The notes under the pieces were generated by a model. It was not told where the DNA came from. It did not search any database and saw nothing but the letters and a program-made list of their open reading frames with translations. A DNA stretch of 47,671 bases, taken from Nitrospirales bacterium. Its GTDB lineage: Bacteria; Nitrospirota; Nitrospiria; Nitrospirales; UBA8639. Where the stretch lies: positions 1 through 47,671 of the forward strand of contig JAJDBP010000037.1 of NCBI GenBank assembly GCA_029261295.1, given 5' to 3'. Below, in pieces: positions 7,019 to 14,642 of this stretch. Position 1 is the first letter of the stretch. Each line of letters starts with the position of its first letter. A program made the position numbers and the translations under genes.

Positions 7019-7471
7019 ATGAGTACCCAAACCAACACACAACCACAAGACATCATTTTTGAGCAATGCTTGGCAGGAAGGCTACGGCTGCTCAATCGGG
7101 TCGTCACCAATATGTATGATGAAGCTTTGCGGCCCCTCGGTATGAAGACGAGCCAACTCAATATATTGGTGGCCGCCGCCAAGCAAGGCTTGGCCAGACC
7201 GGCGGATATTTGTGAGCGTTTGCACTTGGATACCTCAACACTGAGTCGGAACGTCGAACGAATGAAGACAAAAGGTTGGCTCGAAGTCGTTGGTGACGTG
7301 GACGGGCGAGCACAGCCCTTCCGCTTGACCACCAAAGGCCGCAAATTACTGGAGCGGGCAAAACCAGGCTGGGATGAAGCTCAGAAAAAGGTCAAGAAAC
7401 TTTTGGGGAACGATACGGTCAAGACTATTGTCAAAGCGGTTGTGGGGCTACAAACCTCTAAGGTCAAGTAG
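7019..7471 (+). CDS. MarR family transcriptional regulator
   Basis: A 150-residue winged-helix regulator. The helices Q-C-L-A-G-R-L-R-L-L-N-R-V-V are followed by the recognition region A-D-I-C-E-R-L-H-L-D-T-S-T-L-S-R-N-V-E and the wing R-A-Q-P-F-R-L-T-T-K-G-R-K-L-L. It should act as a dimer on a palindromic site. TTAAGGAA precedes the ATG. Matching dyads lie over its own promoter and just upstream of the next gene at 7521, so it probably controls itself and that membrane protein. No cysteine suited to obvious redox sensing stands out beyond one near the N-terminus and one in the HTH; the inducer is unknown. Confidence 0.92.
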   Translation: MSTQTNTQPQDIIFEQCLAGRLRLLNRVVTNMYDEALRPLGMKTSQLNILVAAAKQGLARPADICERLHLDTSTLSRNVERMKTKGWLEVVGDVDGRAQPFRLTTKGRKLLERAKPGWDEAQKKVKKLLGNDTVKTIVKAVVGLQTSKVK

Positions 7472-7491
7472 TCTTTTTTTTGGCCTTTTAA

Positions 7492-7503
7492 TTGTATATA
7501 CAA
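7492..7503 (+). promoter_or_regulatory. Perfect palindromic MarR-type operator
   Basis: TTGTATATACAA is its own reverse complement and matches the operator over the marR promoter at 11 of 12 positions. It lies between marR and the membrane protein gene, 17 nt before that gene's ATG, where a bound repressor could block transcription or elongation. Confidence 0.6.
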
Positions 7504-7520
7504 CTTATTAAGGAGGCGTT

Positions 7521-8309
7521 ATGAAATTCTCAATGTTACCTATTTTGTTATTGATTCAATTATTGGTGATCTATCGGGCGACCAAGAGCACGAAAACCTC
7601 TGGGGAAATCGACTCGCGACAGAGAAACCTGGTCAATACCATCTTAGTTGGGCTCGGTATCTGGGCAGTCATCAGTTCCTATTTCAGTCTAAATGACCTG
7701 TATCAGACAGAGGCGTTTCTGACTTCCTTACCTGGGTTTTGGATTACCCAAATTCCCATTCTGATTGTGATGGTTCCTTGGATACTGTCTAAGTCACTGC
7801 GACAGGGCACGGATAGCATTATCGATCACACTCCCCTCTCTCTTATTATGGCCTTTGAAGGATTACGGGTGTTCGCCCTGGGTGGAATCATCAAAGGCTA
7901 TAAGGGAGAATTTTCACCACTCTTTGCCAAGGCCATTGGCATACCCGATTTCTTCATTGGGGTTCTAGCGCTGACCGGTGCCTATCTCATTTACAAAGGG
8001 GTATGGGGAAACCGTGCCGCTATTACTATCAACCTACTGGGATTTATTGTCATCATTCCTTTTGGCATGGGGTTGATCAACTTGGGTCTTCAAGGACCCC
8101 TGTATTACATCCATGAAACGCCAAGTACTGCCACAATTTTTGATTTCCCCATGGCCCTGGCACCAACGGTCGTGGTACCCATTTTCGTCATGGTGAATCT
8201 GTTTGTCGCAATACGATTGATTCAACAAGAAAAGTCACGTGAGATCAGGATTATGGAAACAAGCCCTGCGGTTTCAGCCCGGAAGCATTTAGCAGAGTTC
8301 AGGCCTTAA
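7521..8309 (+). CDS. Multi-pass membrane protein controlled by the adjacent MarR regulator
   Basis: A 262-residue protein with about seven hydrophobic segments spread over residues 4-235 and a charged C-terminal tail. Noticeable pieces are S-Y-F-S-L-N-D-L-Y, F-E-G-L-R-V-F-A-L-G-G and G-I-P-D-F-F-I-G-V-L-A. I do not recognise the family. TTAAGGAGG precedes the ATG. A perfect palindromic operator lies between it and marR, so it is probably the target of that regulator. Detoxification or export is possible by analogy with other marR-linked membrane proteins, but nothing in the sequence shows transport. Confidence 0.7.
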   Translation: MKFSMLPILLLIQLLVIYRATKSTKTSGEIDSRQRNLVNTILVGLGIWAVISSYFSLNDLYQTEAFLTSLPGFWITQIPILIVMVPWILSKSLRQGTDSIIDHTPLSLIMAFEGLRVFALGGIIKGYKGEFSPLFAKAIGIPDFFIGVLALTGAYLIYKGVWGNRAAITINLLGFIVIIPFGMGLINLGLQGPLYYIHETPSTATIFDFPMALAPTVVVPIFVMVNLFVAIRLIQQEKSREIRIMETSPAVSARKHLAEFRP

Positions 8310-8493
8310 GCCATTCTTTGATTCTGTGAGCCTTTTCGACATCGTCTCTTTACTTGCTAAATCATCATCCTTCAGTTCTGAGCTAGCAGAATGCTGGGAA
8401 ACTCTCTAAAATGCAGCCTTCAAAACCCATTGATGATTACGCCACATATGGCAACTTAAACCTAAGCTTAAAGAAAAAACAAGGAGGGTCCAC

Positions 8494-8784
8494 GTGGCAT
8501 TAATCAAACTTTCCCCGGAGGAAATTAGCTCCCGACTCACTCAACTTCCTGGGTGGGAACTTCAGGATGGTAAACTGCACCAGGAGTTTAAATTTACCGA
8601 TTTTATTGAAGCCTTCGGATTTATGTCACGTGTGGCGCTATTGGCAGAGACTGCTGGACATCATCCTGAATGGTTCAATGTGTACAACACTGTCAAGATT
8701 GATCTCGCCACTCACGATGTCAATGGAATCAGCCAATGTGATTTTGATCTTGCCACCAAGATCAATAGACTCTGTGGTCATTGA
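8494..8784 (+). CDS. phhB: 4a-hydroxytetrahydrobiopterin dehydratase (pterin carbinolamine dehydratase)
   Basis: A 96-residue protein of the PCD/DCoH family, which dehydrates the carbinolamine form of the pterin cofactor after aromatic amino acid hydroxylation. The active-site motif is G-H56-H57-P58-E-W-F-N-V-Y-N, followed by V-K-I-D-L-A-T-H74-D75 and D-F-D-L-A-T-K-I. The length is normal for the family. The start is GTG at 8494, preceded by AAGGAGGG. No phenylalanine hydroxylase gene is in the window, so it may serve a hydroxylase encoded elsewhere or a molybdopterin-related role suggested for orphan copies. Confidence 0.93.
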   Translation: MALIKLSPEEISSRLTQLPGWELQDGKLHQEFKFTDFIEAFGFMSRVALLAETAGHHPEWFNVYNTVKIDLATHDVNGISQCDFDLATKINRLCGH

Positions 8785-8992
8785 GCCTCCACAAACTTTC
8801 ATTCGACCGAACAGGTATTGAGATCGATCAAGTGAGAAAGATCGGAACGCCTTCGGAGACCCGTTCATCAACTCTTTGAACAAAGTTGGTCAGACCTTCT
8901 GGCTCATGATAGTGTGGTAGAATCTACAAATTCTGTACCATTCTCCCAAGGGGAGCTTCCCTTTAACGGGGTCGATCTACTAGGAGGTTCCC

Positions 8993-9925
8993 ATCAAGAA
9001 ACCCAGTCATGCTGGCGGCTTTGCAGTTGCGGTTCTGACTCTGACCTTTTCCCCATTCGGGTGCACGTTCGCTGTCGCCCAATCAGTTGATGACCCAGAC
9101 CGTCATCTCCCGAATCAGATTCAGAAACAAATCGACTCACCCTCAGATGCACTGAGTGAATTCGAATCATCACCTACTCCTCCTGCGACTCCCCGTTCAC
9201 TTGGCAGTGTCGTGCTTGATGACGCCAAGTATTTACTGACTTCTCCCCTACGGATCGAGGCCAGAGACACATTAATCCTAGGTGGCATTGCTGCGGGGAT
9301 TGGTGGATTGATGGTAGCAGATAAGGATATCCGCGATGTCTTTCAAAGAAATCGTAGTGAAACCAAGGACGATATCGCAGATGGACTAGAGGTAGTTGGT
9401 TCTTCCTATGTATTTTTAGCCGGTCATCTTGGACTGATCGCGAGTGGATTCTGGTTCAGAGAGAATGAGGCCGGCCATAAGCTTTTTCGCGTAGCCTCTA
9501 TCAGCTTGGAGGCTCAGTTGTTTACCGAGGCCACCACCGGCTTTATTAAAGTAGCGGCCGGTCGGAGTCGACCGAATAAGGACCGTGGTTCGCATTCTTA
9601 CACACCATTTCAGGATTTAAGTTTCGACCGTTCCTTCCCTTCGGGCCATGCCGCCCGAGCTTTTACGGTCGCCGCTGTCTTCGCGGATCATTACCCGCAG
9701 CCCGTTCCTTTTATTGCCTATTCGACAGCAAGTCTTATTGGATTATCCAGAATCCTGCTGGACGAACACTTTTCCTCTGATGTTTTTGCTGGTGCGGCGT
9801 TAGGATTTGTCATAGGAAAAGCGTTAAGTTGGCACCACCGGGCTCAAAAAAAACAATGGTTGGTCCTCCCCATGCTTCCTGATGCAGGCAAAGGAGCGGG
9901 ACTTTCTGTCCATTACAGATTCTGA
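8993..9925 (+). CDS. Secreted or envelope PAP2-family phosphatase with apparent ATC start codon
   Basis: All three PAP2 phosphatase motifs are present: K186-x6-R-P, P216-S-G-H219, and S252-R253-x5-H259-x3-D263. Such enzymes remove phosphate from lipid or undecaprenyl substrates at the outer face of the membrane. The first conventional start in frame, GTG at 9212, would omit 73 open codons encoding a typical signal peptide (K-K-P-S-H-A-G-G-F-A-V-A-V-L-T-L-T-F then A-V-A-Q). A perfect AGGAGG (8982-8987) sits 5 nt before an ATC codon at 8993, and TAG at 8981 closes the frame above. I therefore place the start at ATC, giving 310 residues. A base error turning ATG into ATC is the main alternative. 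Confidence 0.8.
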   Translation: MKKPSHAGGFAVAVLTLTFSPFGCTFAVAQSVDDPDRHLPNQIQKQIDSPSDALSEFESSPTPPATPRSLGSVVLDDAKYLLTSPLRIEARDTLILGGIAAGIGGLMVADKDIRDVFQRNRSETKDDIADGLEVVGSSYVFLAGHLGLIASGFWFRENEAGHKLFRVASISLEAQLFTEATTGFIKVAAGRSRPNKDRGSHSYTPFQDLSFDRSFPSGHAARAFTVAAVFADHYPQPVPFIAYSTASLIGLSRILLDEHFSSDVFAGAALGFVIGKALSWHHRAQKKQWLVLPMLPDAGKGAGLSVHYRF

Positions 9926-10036
9926 GGATAGGTAGGGACCTCATACTATTGCTTAGAATTTCGGTATTCTTTACCATGGGGGTCTTTAAAGATGACTCTT
10001 ATGCGTAGAATGTTTTAGCTCCCCCTGGACCAGCTG

Positions 10037-11377
10037 ATGAACACACGAATCTTCCTAGTCCTCATAGTCCTCCTGTTAACCAGTGGCTGCGCCAACGCAA
10101 GACCCGAGTTAGCACAAAACCTACCTACAGATTCCACAGAAGAGAATATCCCAGCAAACCCTAACGAAGTGAAGTCTGAGGACACACGGCCTACGGACGA
10201 AGAGGACGGCTTTTTTTATCGACTCCTCGCAGTACCTGAGTACCTCTGGAAAGGGATTTCCTACCCTATTAAGAAAATGAGTATTTTTTATGAACAGGTC
10301 GATCTACTCGAACGCGCCCTTGACGTATTCCTCAATGAAGAGCGTACCGGTGGAATATTCCCAAGGTTTGAATTTGGCGGGGCGATCGGTGGCGGAATTG
10401 GCCTTACCGCGTTCCATAATAATTTATTCAACAAAAAAAAACAGATTCGTGCCTCTTATCTGTTTGGCCTTCCAGACAATCACGCCGGAGAATTCTCATT
10501 TAAGGACCCTGCCGTCTTCGGGTCACTGTTTAAACTCGAGGCCAATCTTCTTGGGCTCGACGTTGATCGAGGCCGATTCTTCCCTGGCGGAAATCAAGCA
10601 CCCAAAAACCGTCAAAATGGAAGAACCTTTTTTGAACTTGATGAGGTATCTGGTGATATAAAAGTTGGACGGTCGGTGGTCGGGGCTTTCAGCACATTTT
10701 TTCAAACACGTGTCTTCACCGCAGAAGCAAAGGAAGGGAGAGGGCGCTCTGATATTCCTTCTACGATTCCAGGAGTAAACTCCTCCCTCACGGCTATAGA
10801 ATTGACGCCCCAGGCAATTTATGATTCTCGAGATAATCCGTTCCGTCCTTCAACAGGTTGGTTTATTGACGCAACCTTCTCCTATACCAACCAAGTCAAT
10901 GGGGATGAGTTTCAATATATCGGCTATACGGCTGAGGTGCAGCGGTTTATATCCATATTTCGTGGGAATCGAGTGTTGTTGCTCCGGGCCTACTTAGCAA
11001 AACTTGATTCCCTCAATGACCACTCGATCCCCTTCTACGAGCTTAATCAACTGGATCTGAATCATGGGTTGCGTGGCTATGAACGTGGTCGCTGGTCTGA
11101 TGAAGGAGCTCTCTTATTCAATGCTGAATGGCGCTATCCAGTTTGGGCGCAAACTGAGGGGTCTCTGTTTGTCGATGCAGGCCAAGTATTCAATGATTAC
11201 CAAGACCTCAACACCAGGACCTTTCGTGTGTCCATCGGAGCCGGACTCCGCTTTGTCACAAAAGAGAATTTCGCCTTTAGGGTTCAGGTTGCTGGAAGTG
11301 AGGACGGACTGCAGCTGTTGTTAAAAGGTGATGTAGAATTTCAGAGAAAACGGGGAACCTTCCTCGGGGGGCTGTGA
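10037..11377 (+). CDS. Outer-membrane beta-barrel of the D15/BamA surface-antigen type
   Basis: A 446-residue protein with a lipoprotein signal (hydrophobic residues 5-15, L-T-S-G-C18). The C-terminal two-thirds is a D15-like barrel: Y-D-S-R-D-N-P-F-R-P-S-T-G-W near residue 257 and the family signature L-R-G-Y-E-R-G-R-W, followed by N-A-E-W-R-Y-P-V and F-V-D-A-G-Q-V-F. No POTRA domains are apparent; residues 20-100 are acidic and low in structure. It therefore looks like a short barrel related to patatin-linked or TamA-like pores rather than BamA itself. The stop overlaps the start of the next gene (TGATG), so translation is coupled. Confidence 0.8.
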   Translation: MNTRIFLVLIVLLLTSGCANARPELAQNLPTDSTEENIPANPNEVKSEDTRPTDEEDGFFYRLLAVPEYLWKGISYPIKKMSIFYEQVDLLERALDVFLNEERTGGIFPRFEFGGAIGGGIGLTAFHNNLFNKKKQIRASYLFGLPDNHAGEFSFKDPAVFGSLFKLEANLLGLDVDRGRFFPGGNQAPKNRQNGRTFFELDEVSGDIKVGRSVVGAFSTFFQTRVFTAEAKEGRGRSDIPSTIPGVNSSLTAIELTPQAIYDSRDNPFRPSTGWFIDATFSYTNQVNGDEFQYIGYTAEVQRFISIFRGNRVLLLRAYLAKLDSLNDHSIPFYELNQLDLNHGLRGYERGRWSDEGALLFNAEWRYPVWAQTEGSLFVDAGQVFNDYQDLNTRTFRVSIGAGLRFVTKENFAFRVQVAGSEDGLQLLLKGDVEFQRKRGTFLGGL

Positions 11378-13176
11378 TGGTCGTATATATTAGGAATTTC
11401 ATTTCTATGGATGGTGAGACTTCTTGGCATCTGATTCTCACGATGACATCCTGTCTCTTGATGCTCGTGATTTTGGGAGGCTGCTATAACCAGATTGATC
11501 TTTCTCGCCCCATCACGTTGGAAGCAGATGATCGACGCCCGATCCCTGAACCTGAGGAAGAGACGGAAGGCCAATGGTTTACCTGGGATGGAGCGCACAA
11601 GATGATCTTCTACAGAGTCGGTCAGCTCCTTAATTTTGGTCGATCCTTTCGGACACTCGGGACTTGGATTGGTCTTGCAGATCCAATAGAGGCAGGAAAT
11701 GTGAATGCCTTAGATGAAGTTCCAAACTCCACATGGTTTACCAACCGGCACTTTGTGTCGCCACTTTCACCAGAAGAATTAGGTCGTGGTTCCACTACTG
11801 GCCGAAGGCCTGATCCAGACGGCACATGGTCAGTCATCAGTGCGAAAGAGAGCTTAGGATCTACGCCCGGATTTGTGATTCGCGATCAGAAACATGATGT
11901 CTATGTGATGAAATTTGATTCACTACGGAATCCAGAAATGACGACTGCGTCGGAAATGATTACACCACGGTTCCTCCATGCAGCAGGATATAACGTGCCG
12001 GAACATTACCTTGTGACGTTGGATCCGGACAGGTTGGCCGTTGATCCAGGTGCGAAGATCCGCGGGAAATATCGCCGCCGTCTGCCTATGACGGAAGAAG
12101 ACGTCAAAGCTACCTTAGATCGCGTTCCTCGGCACCCCGATGGAACCATCCGCGCTGTGGCGAGCAAGTTTCTTCCGGGAATACCCAAAGGCCCATTTCT
12201 CTATGATGAAAAACGACCCGATGATTCTAATGATCGCATACGCCATGAAAACCGGCGCGAACTCCGAGGCTTGGCAGTCGTCGCCGCATTCTTGAATCAT
12301 ACTGATACTAAGGCTGCCAATGCCTTAGACATGTATGATCCAGAGAAACAATACCTCATTCATTATCTTATTGATTTTTCTTCCACATTAGGCGCTGATA
12401 ATGCAGACCCTCAGTTGCCTCGTTATGGTAATGAGTATTTTCTTGATTTTGGAACAGTTGCCCGGTCAAGTGTTTCCCTGGGAGCCTACGTCAAACCTTG
12501 GGAAGTCCCGCTTCACATGGACTATCCGTCTGTGGGTTACTTCAATGCTGAGTATTTCGACCCAGCTCGTTGGCGCCCAACCTTTCCCAATCCTGCTTTT
12601 CTCCAAATGACACTACGTGACGCCTATTGGGGAACGAAAATTGTCACATCATTTACGGACGGAGAGATTGAAGACATTGTCCGCACAGGGGAATTTACGG
12701 ATCCGAGAGCTCACCAGTATGTGGCCAATGTCCTCAAGAAACGCCGCGACATACTTGGGACATACTACTTTAACCTGGTGAACCCTCTAGACAGGTTTAC
12801 CCTAAAAACCGCAGAAGAAGGCACCCAGACACTGATTTTTGAGAATCTGGCACTCACGCGGGGCTACGCTCCCGCTACTGAAGCCATGTATCGATACAAT
12901 ATCAGACGGCATGTGCCATGGGGGCATGATTCTCTGTTGCTGACGGACCAAGATATCCAGGATCAACAGATTGTCCTTGATAGAGCATTCCTTCCAGTCT
13001 GGAAAGAACGAACGCCGACTGCCCAAATGACAGAACCAGAACCGTCCACCGTCTATATCACCATTCATACCAGTTACGATCGAGGGGAAAATTGGAGTAA
13101 GAGTGTGGAGGTCTATCTTCAGTTCAATTCCAAAAACCAGAAGTTCGAAATTATCGGAATTCAACGAGAGACCTGA
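11377..13176 (+). CDS. Lipoprotein of unknown family with kinase-like motif order
   Basis: A 599-residue protein starting at the ATG in TGATG, overlapping the barrel gene's stop; GTG at 11374 and ATG at 11407 are alternatives. A hydrophobic stretch ends in I-L-G-G-C36, a plausible lipidation site. The middle has the order of a protein-kinase fold: G-S-T-P-G-F-V-I, K179 in Y-V-M-K-F-D, E193 in T-A-S-E-M-I, a catalytic-loop-like H308-x-D310-x-K312-x2-N315, and D333 in Y-L-I-D-F-S-S-T-L-G. The match is to spacing and key residues only; I do not know the family, and the activity is inference. It lies between an outer-membrane barrel gene and another secreted protein gene, pointing to the envelope. 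Confidence 0.7.
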   Translation: MVVYIRNFISMDGETSWHLILTMTSCLLMLVILGGCYNQIDLSRPITLEADDRRPIPEPEEETEGQWFTWDGAHKMIFYRVGQLLNFGRSFRTLGTWIGLADPIEAGNVNALDEVPNSTWFTNRHFVSPLSPEELGRGSTTGRRPDPDGTWSVISAKESLGSTPGFVIRDQKHDVYVMKFDSLRNPEMTTASEMITPRFLHAAGYNVPEHYLVTLDPDRLAVDPGAKIRGKYRRRLPMTEEDVKATLDRVPRHPDGTIRAVASKFLPGIPKGPFLYDEKRPDDSNDRIRHENRRELRGLAVVAAFLNHTDTKAANALDMYDPEKQYLIHYLIDFSSTLGADNADPQLPRYGNEYFLDFGTVARSSVSLGAYVKPWEVPLHMDYPSVGYFNAEYFDPARWRPTFPNPAFLQMTLRDAYWGTKIVTSFTDGEIEDIVRTGEFTDPRAHQYVANVLKKRRDILGTYYFNLVNPLDRFTLKTAEEGTQTLIFENLALTRGYAPATEAMYRYNIRRHVPWGHDSLLLTDQDIQDQQIVLDRAFLPVWKERTPTAQMTEPEPSTVYITIHTSYDRGENWSKSVEVYLQFNSKNQKFEIIGIQRET

Positions 13177-13217
13177 GTTAGCACTCAACAATCCAAATAT
13201 TGGGGAGAACAGATTAT

Positions 13218-14072
13218 ATGAGAACACGCCCTCAATTTCTTTTGCATTTATGTCTCCTCTGTATCGTGAGTATGGAGTTGGGGTGTGCAGTTCGCCTAAA
13301 ACCAGTTATTCATTCTGTCCCATATCAATCCGAGGTAGTCTGTGCAGCAACTAACAGTGACTGTCCTTGGGTTGCCCTGGAGGAGCAAGCAAAGTTCTCA
13401 GCTCTCATCAATTGCCTGTTATCTGGGGCAACTGCTCTTGAAACCGAAACATCGAAAAAGGAACCATTAATTCTTGTCCCCACTCCCCCAAAATTTGGCT
13501 ATGAATTTGTAATCAATTCCGGGAACGGAAGACTTTGCAGCATGAATGAATCAGCATGCGTAGTGACGAGTCGAACCGATAACCAACTGACATGGGCTGG
13601 ATGTGGGTCCGCACCTTTGGCAAATGAAGCCCTACGAGGTGGAATGGATATTGAACATGCAGATCCGCTCAAAGAGAGTTCGGTCATTTCGGGTAGCCTG
13701 GCAGCGTCGACCAATAGCTTCCTATCTCAGAAAGGACTAGATGGTCCTGATCAATTTTATACCTTCACGCTTACAGAAAAGACCTACGTTGAAACGGCTA
13801 TTGCCGCAAACTCCTCCCAATGGTCACCGACAAAAGGCCACCGAGCTCCTTGGCAGCCCGGACTCTTTCTTCTTGCCCCCGATGGACAAACGATCAATGA
13901 TGGACAGGTGTGGAAGGCGGGTGTCACCTACTTGCTTCCGCAACAATTAGATCCAGGCACCTACTACCTTGTTGTAGATAGCTCACAACGGGAATTCATT
14001 CGCGGGGATGGCCGTTATCGTCTATACCTTGGATTGAATAAAACCCATATGGGGGGCATCCGCTCCCCGTAG
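13218..14072 (+). CDS. Secreted or lipoprotein, C-terminal PPC-like beta domain
   Basis: A 284-residue protein with an N-terminal hydrophobic signal ending in L-G-C23, a weak lipobox. Eight or more cysteines lie in residues 10-135, suggesting disulfides in the periplasm. The C-terminal part (about 155-275) resembles a pre-peptidase C-terminal beta-sandwich: G-P-D-Q-F-Y-T-F-T-L-T-E, then L-F-L-L-A-P-D-G-Q-T and L-D-P-G-T-Y-Y-L-V-V-D. The ATG at 13218 is preferred to a TTG at 13200 because GGGGAG lies 10 nt before it. It follows the kinase-like lipoprotein gene by 41 nt and probably shares its transcript. Function unknown. Confidence 0.6.
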   Translation: MRTRPQFLLHLCLLCIVSMELGCAVRLKPVIHSVPYQSEVVCAATNSDCPWVALEEQAKFSALINCLLSGATALETETSKKEPLILVPTPPKFGYEFVINSGNGRLCSMNESACVVTSRTDNQLTWAGCGSAPLANEALRGGMDIEHADPLKESSVISGSLAASTNSFLSQKGLDGPDQFYTFTLTEKTYVETAIAANSSQWSPTKGHRAPWQPGLFLLAPDGQTINDGQVWKAGVTYLLPQQLDPGTYYLVVDSSQREFIRGDGRYRLYLGLNKTHMGGIRSP

Positions 14073-14171
14073 GTTTTCTGATCCCTTTGAAAGCTTTCTG
14101 CGAAGGCATGAGATTCCCTTCCCCAATTACTGTGGCCATTTCTAGGAAGATGAGATGAATAAAACACGTTT

Positions 14172-14642
14172 ATGTTAACGGTTATCGAAAAGGTCATTTT
14201 CCTTCAACAGGTAGATGTGTTTTCAGAAATTTCCACGGAGCAGATGGCCTATCTTGCTGCGATCGTGGAAGAAGTCGCATTCATGAAAAATATAAATATT
14301 TATCATGAACAGGATTCACCAGATGCGATTTACCTGGTTTTAGAGGGCCAAGTTCGACTTCACCGTCATGCCCTTGATATCGCGACCATGGGGCCGCAGG
14401 AAGCATTTGGAACCTGGGCCTTGTTTGATGAAGAACCTCGCGTGGCCACTGCGACCACATTGGAAGATACACGTCTTCTTCGAGTGGGTCGGGATGATTT
14501 TATTGATCTTCTCTCGGACCATGTGGAGATTACTCAAGGGGTTCTACGGGCCCTCACCAAGCGCTTACGTGGTCTAATGGGAGAACCGGGAACGAGAACC
14601 ATTTCACAAGGAAATCAGTCTTCTTATGGGAATGATGCCTAA
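14172..14642 (+). CDS. Cyclic-nucleotide-binding-domain protein without DNA-binding domain
   Basis: A 156-residue protein holding one CNB (CRP-like) beta-roll: F-S-E-I-S-T-E-Q-M-A-Y-L-A, then Y-L-V-L-E-G-Q-V-R-L, the phosphate-binding-cassette region F-G-T-W-A-L-F-D-E-E-P-R-V-A-T-A, and a C-terminal helix. No HTH follows, so it is not a CRP-type regulator. It is likely a sensor module that feeds the histidine kinase encoded next, whose start overlaps its end by 17 nt. The cassette has E-E-P-R where CRP has R-S-A, which may alter or remove cAMP binding. Confidence 0.8.
   Translation: MLTVIEKVIFLQQVDVFSEISTEQMAYLAAIVEEVAFMKNINIYHEQDSPDAIYLVLEGQVRLHRHALDIATMGPQEAFGTWALFDEEPRVATATTLEDTRLLRVGRDDFIDLLSDHVEITQGVLRALTKRLRGLMGEPGTRTISQGNQSSYGNDA

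Noticed and set aside
8494-8784. Link of the pterin dehydratase to a local phenylalanine hydroxylase
   Set aside because: No such hydroxylase gene is in the window; the neighbours are unrelated.
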